64,000 bases of DNA from Anagrus nilaparvatae (taxonomy: Eukaryota; Arthropoda; Insecta; Hymenoptera; Mymaridae): contig JAKSXM010000147.1 in assembly GCA_022575985.1 (NCBI GenBank), forward strand, positions 22,292,001-22,356,000. The letters run 5' to 3'. Shown piece by piece: positions 22,236 to 34,200 of this stretch (within the stretch, counting starts at the first letter, position 1; every line of letters begins with the position of its first letter). The translations under genes and the position numbers were made by a program. Below the pieces are notes generated by a model, which was not told where the DNA came from, did no database searches, and saw only the letters and a list, made by a program, of their open reading frames with translations.

Positions 22236-23119
22236 TATAAAAAAAAAAAATATTTGTTTAGTTTCAATAACAATTTTTTTTTTAAGTACAAACTTTAAAT
22301 TTGTAAAATATAAACATAATTTTTTTTTTTTTTGTATTGCATTTATAACTGCCTATTTTTTAAATCTAAAAAAAATAAAATTCTTCGCAATTCGTCAAAT
22401 ATAATATAGTCTTTGATATTGAATCACATTATTTTTTGATAAACAATGTACTTTTAAGAGATCTCTACTTTTAATATATCAATTTTGTATTAATAAAATT
22501 AATTAATATTATCAACACACAACATATGATTCAAGATAAGGCAAAATTATATTAAAAATACGTAAAAATATATTTTCCGAAGTCCGAATTGTATATCGTG
22601 ATATTGGTTATGTTCGACAAGTTTACGCATAAAAAATAAAGAAAATTTATTGGCTACAATTCAATGTCCATTGGCTGCATTGGCTGCTACATACACCGTG
22701 ACACACAATCCGTTTTGTAAACAGCACGGTAAACAGTAAACTGCGAAGTGCGAAGTGCAAGTTACACACAATTTCCAAATATAGGATTATGCAGGGATTA
22801 TGAAATAGTTTTTATTTTAAAATTATTATTTCAACATAAAATTTAAAAAAAATAAAATTTGCCAATTGAATAGTTAAAGTTTTACTATTTTATTAGGTAT
22901 CTGAAAAAATAGAAGATAAAAATATAAAGGTAATAATATAATAGATATTGCATATGGGGATATCTTTGTTTATGTAATTCAAATTGCATATGTTTTTTAA
23001 ATGAAAATTTAAATATTTATTATTAATTACATAATAAAATTAAATTTTAGGATATTTTAATACCATTGAGATGTCCAGATGTTGTGAATTGAAATTATTA
23101 GTATTAGAAAAATTAAAAA
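22236..23119. promoter_or_regulatory. Divergent promoter region of LAMTOR1 and UBE3D
   Basis: The 884-bp gap contains three closely spaced ATTGG motifs (22649-22653, 22670-22674 and 22679-22683), each within TTGGCTRC. A GC-richer patch follows at about 22690-22770 (GTAAACAGTAAACTGCGAAG). These are likely core promoter elements, possibly NF-Y sites. The assignment to one gene or both is inferred. Confidence 0.5.
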
Positions 23120-23181
23120 TTGAAATATTTCCTTATGGAAACCATAACTTTAGAATTAAGACCTCGGTTATGTTCTCTTAG
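23071..23181 (+). CDS. Short upstream ORF overlapping the UBE3D start
   Basis: ATG at 23071, 11 or so bases of UTR after an AG acceptor-like site (TTTTAG at 23045-23050), opens a 36-codon frame that ends in TAG at 23181. It therefore overlaps the main ORF start (23120 or 23135) in a different frame. If the transcript includes it, initiation at UBE3D would depend on leaky scanning. The peptide itself has no family resemblance. Confidence 0.3.
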   Translation: MSRCCELKLLVLEKLKIEIFPYGNHNFRIKTSVMFS

Positions 23182-24232
23182 TGCCTACATATTTTTAAAA
23201 AATAATATTGATGCATCAGCGGTTACAGTTAAACTGCTAGAAAACACCATTGAACTGTCAATAGAAGAAGAAAAGTTTACTTTATCTTTACCAAATGTCA
23301 AACTTAAACCATCATCTTTGTCATCATTAAGAGTGGCCAATTTTTGGATATCTTTTAGAATTCAAACTCAACCAAACTCTATTTATGGTACTTTTGAAAC
23401 TGAAGTTATTAAAACAGAAGATAATAATATTATAAGTGGTTCAAATAATGTTCTTAGTAAAATTAATTTACCTTCCAAAAACAAAGACTGCGTTCTACTT
23501 TGCACATGCTGTAAAAAAGAAATAACAAAAATTACTTCTTTTAATAGAATTTTACCTCTGCCTAGCATTGACTGTGATCCCCAAGAATGGTTTTGTCATA
23601 GTCATTCTGCCGAAGGAAATATATCTTTGGAACCAAAAGAAAATGATTTATTTTATGCAGTTAACTATTGCTTATTGCATAAAAATAATTATTATGAAAA
23701 ATTGAAATTAAAATCTGGACTTGTTTATTGTGATAGGTGTTTATCTATTTTAGGTAGTCAAATAGAAAAGAATTTAAGTTCATTTAGGTTTTGGAATTGT
23801 TGCATAGAATACAAAATACTGGAAGACAATTCTATTATTAAAGGATGTACCGATCCTCTAAGTGATTTTCTTATAACAGTGAAAGATGCATCAGACTTGG
23901 TAATTGGTGAAAAATTATTGATTGAAGCATACGATGGAAATAATATTCATTACATTTTTTTAAGACCAATGGAATTAAAATTAAATTGTTTCAGTGGAAA
24001 AATAACTAAGGATAGAAAATTAAATTTTGAATCTTCAACTGTAACAAAAGTTTTCTACAAATGTGGAGAAAGCAAAAATTCTCAGAAACAAACAGATTCA
24101 GAAATGAAGTATTGCGAAGTAGCTTTTTTAAGCATTTTAGCTGGCATGGAAACATTGATATCTTCTAGTAAACGATTTCCTCCAGCCTATAGACAAATTG
24201 AAGATTTTTATATTGGATATTTGCCAATGTAA
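23120..24232 (+). CDS. Ube3d: E3 ubiquitin-protein ligase E3D (UBE3D, HECT-like)
   Basis: A single open exon of 370 residues. The second Met (23135, giving METITLELRPRL) is an equally good start and fits the family better. UBE3D family proteins bind E2 enzymes and carry a HECT-like C-terminal half. Family marks are the N-terminal beta-rich region ending LSLPNVKLKPSSLSSLRV and the Cys pairs CTCCKKEI and YCDRCLSILG. Further marks are PLPSIDCDPQEWFCHSH, NDLFYAVNYCLLH and the C-terminal block AGMETLISSSKRFPPAYRQI...GYLPM. Cys/His spacing suggests metal binding. The absence of introns contrasts with its neighbours and could reflect an ancient retro-copy or intron loss (inference). An AATAAA lies near 24489. 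It is convergent with ORP9. Confidence 0.9.
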   Translation: MKYFLMETITLELRPRLCSLSAYIFLKNNIDASAVTVKLLENTIELSIEEEKFTLSLPNVKLKPSSLSSLRVANFWISFRIQTQPNSIYGTFETEVIKTEDNNIISGSNNVLSKINLPSKNKDCVLLCTCCKKEITKITSFNRILPLPSIDCDPQEWFCHSHSAEGNISLEPKENDLFYAVNYCLLHKNNYYEKLKLKSGLVYCDRCLSILGSQIEKNLSSFRFWNCCIEYKILEDNSIIKGCTDPLSDFLITVKDASDLVIGEKLLIEAYDGNNIHYIFLRPMELKLNCFSGKITKDRKLNFESSTVTKVFYKCGESKNSQKQTDSEMKYCEVAFLSILAGMETLISSSKRFPPAYRQIEDFYIGYLPM

Positions 24233-25279
24233 GAATATTAAGAATAATTTTTGTAATTACTATTACTTTATTTTCAGTTAATTCTTATATAAAATTGAAT
24301 GGAATATACAAGTGAATGACTAAAGCCTCGTTTGCATCTATATAAGAAAGCCTAATATTATCTGTAAGCTATATAATATTTGTTCTGTAAATTGTAAATA
24401 TATGCAAAAGTATATATATATATATAATATATATATATATATGTGTATATACTGCTATTTTTCACTAAATTCTTTTGTATAATACAATTAATAAATATTA
24501 TATTCTCTATATGTAACCTAATGTTTCTTTTTTTAAACCATACTTTTGGAAGATAATTTATTGATTTAATTAATTGAGTATTAAAAACTGTTTTACTCGT
24601 ATATATTTAAAGGCCACTTCTATAATAAATATAAAATTGATTTATGTACAATAATTATTTTCCAATATCAAGTTACAAAATTTTCTATCGGAATATAATA
24701 TATTGTCTAATGAATAACATTATAGTCATTTATAGTTTTGCTAACAATATGATAAATTTTTCTTACATAATATTTTATATTTTGTATAAAATTTTAAAAA
24801 TCACTCATCTAATTATGTTAAAAAAATCCAGTTCAAGTTCAAATAAATTATTTGGTAACGAATTTGTACTTATACATAAAATTTAAAACAAACATATATA
24901 CATATTAAAATAAAATAAAATTTACAATATATGATATGAAATCAATTAAAACAATCTTAGGCTTATATAAATTTAAGCAAAATTTTTGAACAGGGTTGTT
25001 TGTTCATGTATATATAAAAATAAAATGCATTTTTTTTTCTTTTGTACACATTAACAAAATAAATCCAATATAAAATCTGTTGGCATCATATGTGTAAATA
25101 TACTTATGAGAATTATATTCTACGCACAGCTCAAACAATTATTGCATATTACTTGTGCTTCAACCCAATCTTTATATTTAAAAAAAAATAATATTAAAAA
25201 AAAACTAAAATTCTAGCAAGAAAAAATATGAGACCACGTAGGAACGTTTAAAAAAGTTTAAAAAATAGGCCTAATCGTT
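24233..25279. other. Convergent 3' region between UBE3D and ORP9
   Basis: It holds the 3' UTRs of both genes, with a (TA)n run at about 24411-24450 and a polyadenylation-type AATAAA near 24489. The ORF at 24644 is Ile/Tyr/Asn-rich and judged noncoding. Confidence 0.5.
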
Positions 25280-28200
25280 TTATGTTTTTGATGCACTAGA
25301 TGCACTATCACTAGATGTGCGTAATCTTTTTTCTAAAGGATTTATGTATAACCAATCACCATCATTAGATTCTTTAAATAACTTAGTCTGCCATGATATG
25401 TTATTTTCTTTACGATAACGAACATCATCTCGTTGTTTTTGTTCTATTGAATATTTTGCGTTTGTTGCTTTGTCCATGTCATTGATTTTTAATCCAAAAG
25501 TTACTTCCCTCCAAATTTTACGTGATTCATTATCTTCTTGCTCGCTGATAGGCTTCACTAATTTTTTTTCTACTTTAAAATTATTGACATCAGCAAAAAT
25601 TTCTGTTCTCTAAAAAATTAGCATTAAGTTATTATTTACAATTATATAATAGACCTGTATTTTTACATATTATCTAGGTGACAATTTTCTATATAACGTG
25701 CTAATTTCATAAATGATATTTGTAAATGCAAAGTTAAATTTATTACTATTATTGAGATTTCCTCAAGCATAATTTTACTAATTGTATATCTGTGGATTTC
25801 TTTCTTTTAATCAGTAATAGTTAAATCTTAACTGCAATATATATAATTAAATTTTATATATTACTCACCCCATCAGACCATTTAGCCTCCATAGCGCCAC
25901 TCCATTCACCATTTATGACTAAAAATGGTTTTTTTTCACCGGGTTGACTAACATTACATGTGATCCTATTTTTTTTACCACCATAAAAAGGTTTTGTTAT
26001 AAATTCAATGTTTGCTTGATACCCAGTTTGTGCGCAAGTAATTGATGTCGAACCACCTAATTCAATCCATGGAACAGTAAAAATTGATCTAGCATAACCA
26101 TTTGGAAAAGTTAAAATATATTCTTCTCCCCTATTTAACAAATTTACTACTCCTTTTCCTACATTATGTACTCCTATGCTTAAGCCTAAAAATTTACTCT
26201 TTGTCCATACATGAGCACTGAAATTTATTTTTTTAGAATAATGCTCTGCATAGAATGCACTCACTAAAATATAAAATTATTTTTTATTAATTAATATATT
26301 CTATTTTCAAAAATTATCGTATATTACCTGGTGGGTGATGAGAAACTTGCTCAGCTATAAATGTCAAGTTGCTTTCGGTACACCAAGGTACTGGACCATC
26401 CTCTATTAGTTTATTAGAAGGACGTATATTATGACTGTCTTTATAAGAGCTGAGATCCCAATAGCATTTAAACACTTCCCCTAGGACAGGATTGTAAGGT
26501 TTTTTTGCTACAGCAGATTTTCTTCCTGCATGAAAACTACATAAGTACCAATGAACTACTTGGACCATTCTTTCTTTTGGAGTTGGCATATCCGCTATCC
26601 TGTTTTTTATTTGTTTTTATTTTAATGTAACATTTATTTAAATAAAATAAAATTCTTACTTTAAAAATTGATCTGGATGAGCAAAATAATCTGCATACAT
26701 TTCTAAAAGTGATCTGCGTTCAAGTATAAATGTTGGTAAGGCCACTTTTGTTAAATCCATCCCAATTTTCACTTGAGATAAGAGATGAGATACCACAGAT
26801 CCATGACTTTCCATGGAATCGACTGTGAAAAAAGTTATTATAAATTTGACCTATAAATTCAAAAACAATGAATTTTTTTATCACTTACCCTCTCCTTCGC
26901 TCTCTTCCTCGTAAAGAGCTGTAATTATTATAATTTAGAACTTTAATTAGTTTTATAAAATGCTTACTTAGTGATACTACAAACTTAAATACAAAAGTTA
27001 AAAATAAATTGTTTAAATAATTTAAACTTACAATCTGAATTGGAATCTAACATTGTTTTGTTGAAAATTATGGCAGTACATATCTATGTATTAGTAATTT
27101 AAAGAATTTAATAATGAGATCACAATTTTGATCTCACTTATTTAATAAGGACATATTTTTAGAATTTCTTAAAAGTTATTTTTGTGGAGAAATTTCATAC
27201 TACAATATTATTACAATAACTAACTTAAACATTTTAAACAACACATTTACAATTCCGTGTATTTGAGCTGTATATATAAGAGCTCTCTTTGGGCTTTGCT
27301 TTGGGCAGTGATCAATAAGTACAAAACTGTCGGTAAAATCATTTTTTTTAAATCACGTCGGTAACAGGTTTTTGATCATGAAAAAGTATACAAATCAAGC
27401 GCAGTTAAATTTTTTTTCTAATATTATAAAAATTATTTTACCATCGTAATCTATTGTTCCATCATTCCTTATTGGCAATTTAGCTGGTAATTTATGATTT
27501 TCTGATACATTTTTTTTTACATTTTCTTTTACTTCTTCTGAAGAAACTTTTTCAATGTCTCGCTTTTTACTGTAAAAATTTATCAAACCTTCGTTAAAAT
27601 ATTTAAATTATAAATTTAACCACATTAAAATTCCGATAATCAGAATATTTAGAAATACTGATCCAACTTACTTAAACTACTGTACAAATATAATTTATTT
27701 AATAGCCTACTTTCCAGATTAAAAATTGAATAGCATTAAATAATTACGAAATTTTTAGCTACTAACTGCATTTCATTTAGTTTTATGAAAAAAAATCGAG
27801 TTAGGATTAAAGTTACTGTAGTGAAACACAAATTTTTTTCTAAATATACTAAATGCACTGTCCTGAATTCTCAGACTTCCGGTGTTTATATTAGAAGTAT
27901 TAGAAAGATTCTAGATACTCACAAAGTCATAGAAGATTGAGGAGACGTAGGAGTGATTTCATCAGCAGCATCAAAAAAATCTTCATCTTCATCTGAAGAT
28001 GAATATGAATATTCAGGCACTGGAAGACTTCTAATGGAAGCTAAGAAATTAAAATTATTTAAAAAATTTGATTTCATAAATAATTTAAAAATAATTTAAA
28101 AACTTTGAACTAACTAGATTTTTTGCTGGAAGTCTGAGGTTCAGTACATTCAGAACCCATTTCTATTCCAGTTTGAATGTCAGGATCCGCTTCTTTAACT

Positions 28201-31200
28201 GTAACTAATGAAAATGATAGATTTAATGATAAAAAACTTTTTTAAATAAAAAAAAAAAAATTTATAGGTATGTACCTTTTTTTGAAGGACTTTTTACTGG
28301 TACGGTATCTGTTGGTCCCCGGTAAATCCCGTTTACAGGAATAACTGTATTCTGAATTTAAAAAATATAATTTAAAAAATCAAATTAACAAAATATTTAT
28401 TTTCTTTTAAAAAAACTTACTTTAGCTATTTGTAAATGTACAATTGTATGTTTAACTGAATTTAGTAAGCAGTTGGCATGTTGTAAAATTTCATCATAAC
28501 TTTGTCTTTTATCATCTTCATTATCTAAACATTCTTTTTTTTGTTCGATTATTTTGATTTGATCTATTAATAATTGAAGATAAGCATCAGCTTCAGCTAC
28601 TTTTCTATCAAAATCATGCTTAGGGGGTGTTTTTTTTGGATCCCATCTCTAAAATAAAATATTCAGAAAATCATAAATTGTCCTAATAATTAAATAATCC
28701 ATGTTTTAAATCCAAATCGGGTATTTACCGGATGTGAATGCCTTAAAATCGTATCTTCTAAAGCAAGCACCCATCTTTCTCTTTCTTCACCATCTCTCGT
28801 TTGAAAATGAAATGTTTTTGGATCATCTTTACTAGATGAAGTTGTAATTGTAAATGTACTATCATCTTCATCATCAATACCAATTATTGCACTTTTTAAC
28901 CTGACGCAGCCACGCCGGGTACCTCTCATCATTTTTTCTTTACTCTGAAAAATAAATAATATCTTTGTATTTTTTATATTCCATAAATAACCGTAAATAA
29001 TATACTCTTGTATTTTTTTAAAATAATAACTTTTAAAAAGTACCAAAATTTTTATAAATTTAGAACTTTTTTTATGGAATTTACGTTTAAAAACGGCAGC
29101 CAGTCCTTCAAATCAGGCTATCATTTTAAGGGTGATTCAAGAATGATAAAACTTTATTTGTAAATTAATTTTCTTTTAATTAAGGCAATTTAACCGCGTA
29201 AATATAAACTAGCTTCAGAGGCGAAGCCCTCAAAGGAGATAGATAAATAGATAAATCAAAGAAGACCATCTAAACGCACCCTCAGAGGTTCTTCATAGAG
29301 GTGTGTGTGACATCACAATTTATTTGTGTTCCTTAAGAGCGACGTAATCACGTTTTTAATTTTTATTTTTTTGGAGAAAAAAAATTCGTGTAGACTTTGC
29401 ATGTATATTTACATGTAAGTCGAACTCCATATTTTGCCCCATGATTTAAAACATAGTTTTTCTTCCTAGCGGGTTGAAAATACCGCAAACAGGCAAAAAA
29501 GCCCTGAAAACAGCCGTTTCCCTAGGGTAAAAAGTAGGTTTTTTGCCATAGATACAGAAAAATAATAAAAATTCTGATCCACGCCAGCCCTCTATTAAGG
29601 CATCAAACCTGAAATTGAACCAATGCAGGCAGAAAAATCTGTGTCAAAAATTTGACCCTATGTACTTAGCCTAAAAATTTATTGATTTCTTGAAACTCTG
29701 ACCAAAATAGAAAATTTTTTTTTTTAATTCTTGTTTTTTTACTGGTTTTGGTTTTAAGTCCTAATTAAAATAAGTTTTAAGTTTGCTTATTTGGCAATTT
29801 ATATTCGTCTTTACACTTGTTATTCCTGAATCAGCCCGGGGTCTTCAAAAAGTGGAAACTCCTAGATTTCAAAATATTTTTTCGGTTTTATTTTATTCCA
29901 ATCTATTTAATGTTACTTTATTTGGTTTCAAATTCTTGCGATTTTCCTTTGTAACTCGTCGTTACTTTAAATGCATTTTTGCTTTATTTCAATCAGGATT
30001 TCAATTAACACAAAATTAAAATGAAATTTCGATAATCTTGGTATTTTGTGCACATGTGCAGTAAAAAATAATGAACACAATATTACTACCGTTTAGTAAT
30101 TTTACTACAAATTGTAGTAATTTTACTACAGTTGTAGTAAATTTAAAATTCATTGACATTTCACCCAGACATCCGCGGTAGAGCTATGCTTTTCAATCAC
30201 TTGGTTAAATATTAAACCAAAGCAGCTCTACCATGAGTGTCTAGGAATTTAATACAAGTGTAGTAAATTTACTAAAAATTGTAGTAATTTTATTACACTT
30301 GTAGTAATATTACTTCTAGTAGTAAAATTACTAAAAATTGTAGTAAATTTACTATTTTTGTAGTAATTTACTAAATCGTAGTAAAATTACTAAACGGTAG
30401 TAATATTGTGTTTATTATTTTTTACTGTGTGGACATGACCCTACGGATATGGCCGTCATTATTTAATATCAGTTTTTAATTAAACTTTACCCTGTTAGAC
30501 AAGAGGTCAAGTAAGATGAAAGTTATACATTGGCTGACCCAATAATCTGCGGAACGCTCCAAAATTAATATGAAATTTTCAAAATATTTGATTCAAATTA
30601 AGCAAGAACCTGGTAAAGAAATTGTTTTAGGTCAAATTTTGATTTCTGATTTTTTGGTATATAAGCACATTTTGAGACCTCAGGAAGTTAAACTGGTTTT
30701 TAAAAAATGTCTGTGTGTGTGTTTTTCTCAAAATTTCTTTCACCAAAAAATATAAAAAATACCAATTTTTCTTTCTTTTTGGTCCCACTAGTACTTAATT
30801 TTTTTCTGATTTTGGATCTGATACGTAATTTTTCGAAATTTTTTTTTTTCAAATTTTTTTACATAAAAAAATAAAAAAAACACCATAATTTTTTTTCTTT
30901 TTGGACGTAGTACTTAATTTCTTTCTATGAAAGTACTAATATCTAGAATTATCGTTTTTACTAGGTAAAATAGACGATTAAAAATATTTTGTTATTGTTA
31001 ATGAGGAACCAAAGTGCCAATTACTTGGCAACGTTTTTTTCTTAAATTTAAGAATGAATGAATTGTATTTGTTTTAAATATTGTAACTTTGTAATTATAT
31101 AAGAATTTGTTACACTATATTTTAAAGATGTTTGTGTGTCAAAGTCAAAGTTCGCATAAAATTATTTTTGTCAAAGTACACACTGTATACATTATTTATT

Positions 31201-34200
31201 TTCTTATAAGCAATGTATTTATAGTTAAATTAATAATAGTATATTTTTATGAATATTCTATATTTATAAAAATTTCTGTCCCTAGTATCTGGCAACAAAT
31301 TTAACAGATCGTCATTCTTGCCCTTTTTAGAGAAAAAATATATAATATTATTATATCTTATGATATCATAGTACCTATTACCTATAATTTATATGTTACG
31401 GTTAGAATCTGATCTTTGGATAAAACTAAGACTATCCGGTTAATGCTATAAATTTATCCAAGCGAGTTGGATAAAGCCCGATTCGTATAAAATTTAATTA
31501 TTTTACCTCTATCATATTTTTGTATTCAATTAAATTTTTTAATATACAATTAGTCAATTAAATGTAATTTTATTTATTTTACAATTTAATATAATTTAAT
31601 AAATTTTATAAAATTTTTAAATAAAATTTATATGGTTAACTTATAATTTAAATTATTTGTTTTTATTTGACAAAAAATCTAAATAAATGTTTGTATTTGA
31701 ATAAATTTTTTAATTTACATGCGAATAAAAAAAAAACAATTAATTAATATGAATTAAAAAAATAAAAATTTTAAATATTATTTATTTGCACATGATAAGC
31801 TACTGTGACATTTTGAGTTACATTTAAGCCCGCTGGTCTTGCACTTGCATCTTTGAAAACCTTGACCACCAAATTTAGATTCCATTATTGCAAGCTGGCG
31901 TAATGTTTTCTTTTCAATTGATATTTTTGAAATATCAATATGTGTTGTATTTGTGGGTGTAAACTGATTTCGAGAAAACTTTTCTTTGATTGTCCCGTGA
32001 TAATTAGCCCATTTATATAATCCTTTTTCTTCTTTTTCTATTATCGCCATTAGAATATTTCTAAAGTCTCCACGTCCTCTATCTACATCAGGAATTCCAA
32101 CTCTGACTGTATCTCCAACGTTACAATTAGTGATCTTTAGAATTTGACCTTTTCAGCATTTTTGATGCTTGGTTTTCTAAGTTTAGCTTAGCTTTTTTTC
32201 TGTTGTCACTAACTAATTAATTGAATACAAAAATATGATAGAGGTAAAATAATAAATTAAAAAAAAAAGTTACTAGATGTTTGTTGATTTTTTCGAGATT
32301 TTTTACTATATTGTATAAAATTTTATACGAATCGGGCTTTATCCAGCTCGCTTGGATAAAGTTAACTTTATCCTAGCGATACTGGTTAATGTTGAACAAA
32401 AAAATAAAAATTGTTGAGAATCGAACTTTATCCAACACGGCTTGGATAAAGCTATAGCTTTAACCGGATAGTCTTAGCTTTATCCAGAGATCGTACTCTA
32501 AGCGTAACATATATATATGGGTGGTTCCAGTACTTTTCGTACAGATTAGAGCGCTCTCATGTCACCGATTAAGCTCAAATTTTAGGGTATAGTTTGGGGT
32601 AATAAAAAAGTCCATCAGCCAAATTTTTAGCTCTCTAGCACTTCATGGGGCCGAAATATGTCCGTTTAAAGGTCCAAAAATAGCCTGATTTGTCCAATTT
32701 TCAAAATTACGCCATTCCTTTGAATTTACTTCAAATTTCATCTTATTGGTCGCATTTTAACCGGTAAAAGGTCTACATTATGTGAAAAAATTTTTAGCTG
32801 ATTTCAAGGCGTCAATTTTTTTGGCATTGATAAACGTAAATTGAATTTTATTAAAAAAACTGATTTTTAAAATAGTACTGTGGCTTAAGATCAACTCTAA
32901 AATACTTCTGATTGGTTGCATTTTTTTTGTCTACTCAAGACCTTTCAAATGCAACCCTGAAATTTAAAATCGATGGATTTAAAACGGAGATATTTTGATT
33001 TTAGTGGCGGCTGTTTTTGAAAAATGCGTTTTTTTGACATTTTTCGCCACCTGGCATTTTTTTCTAAGTGCTTTAAAATGTCTGAAACTTTCAGGAAAAT
33101 AACTTCAATATATGTACTACAAATTTCATAAAAAATTTCTTTGCTTATTTGCCTTTAAAGCCCTTAAAAGACTCATCCAAATTCAACCTTTCCATTTTTC
33201 GCTAATGAAAATTCTGACTCGATTTTTGAATTCCTCGGGAAATCTTACAATAGATCCTCTTTTTTAAGTAATTTTAAACAACTCTTTTATGCTGTATAAA
33301 AAAAAGAAAAAAGAATTTGCATAAAAATAAAAGTAAAATTGAAATTGATAAAATTGAAATTTTGTTTGTTTGTCAATTTTATAAATTTAAATTTATTTTT
33401 ATTTTTATGCAAATTCTTTTTGAAAAATTTTGAAAAATGTTTTTATTTTATTTTGATTGCCCTTAGTAGGTATTTTTGGTCGCTGAACAAGAATCTGAAG
33501 TCAAAAATTATATTTAAGGAGTTTACATCCTTATTTTAACCCTTTTCTGTCCTTAAAATAAGCAATTTCCAAAACAATGTTTTTGTTTTATTTTCATGGC
33601 CCCTAGTAGGTATTTTAGGTCGTTAAATCCGAATCGGAAGTCAAAAATTATATTGAAATAATAAATAATAAATAATATTTAAAATGATGAAGATGAAGAA
33701 GTTAAAGAGGCTGATATATTTCTTGAAAGTGATACTTCTGAAGAAGATTCATTGAATTACTCAATTATTTTCTACCAGGAAAATTGTAATTTTATTAGGT
33801 AAGAATTAATTAAAAAAAACATTTTTAAAATAAATAGTAAAGCAAACTTTTTTAGTTATGAAAATTATATTCACGCTTTTTATAAATATTTATTAAATGT
33901 GTATAAATATTTTATTTTTCCTTAAACCACTGCTATTATTCATAATTAAAATAAGAGCACCAAAAACGGTTTTACTACACATGTTTAATATAATAAGGGC
34001 AGAAAAGGGCGAAAATAAGGGTGTACAACTGTATACAGCCCTTAAATATGATTTTTGACTTCAGATTCGAATTCAGCGACTCAAATTACCATAGTAATTC
34101 AAAAAAAAAGATTAATTTAAATTTGAAGCGCTAAGGGGGTGAAAATCGGGGGGAGGGGGGGGGGGTTTCACCCCATTTACAATTTCCCAACTAGTTGCTA

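Noticed and set aside
31394..32509. Maverick/Polinton remnant
   Set aside because: The element is only 1.1 kb with close TIRs, and no polymerase, ATPase or capsid-like sequence is present. Ginger-like fits better, though not certainly.
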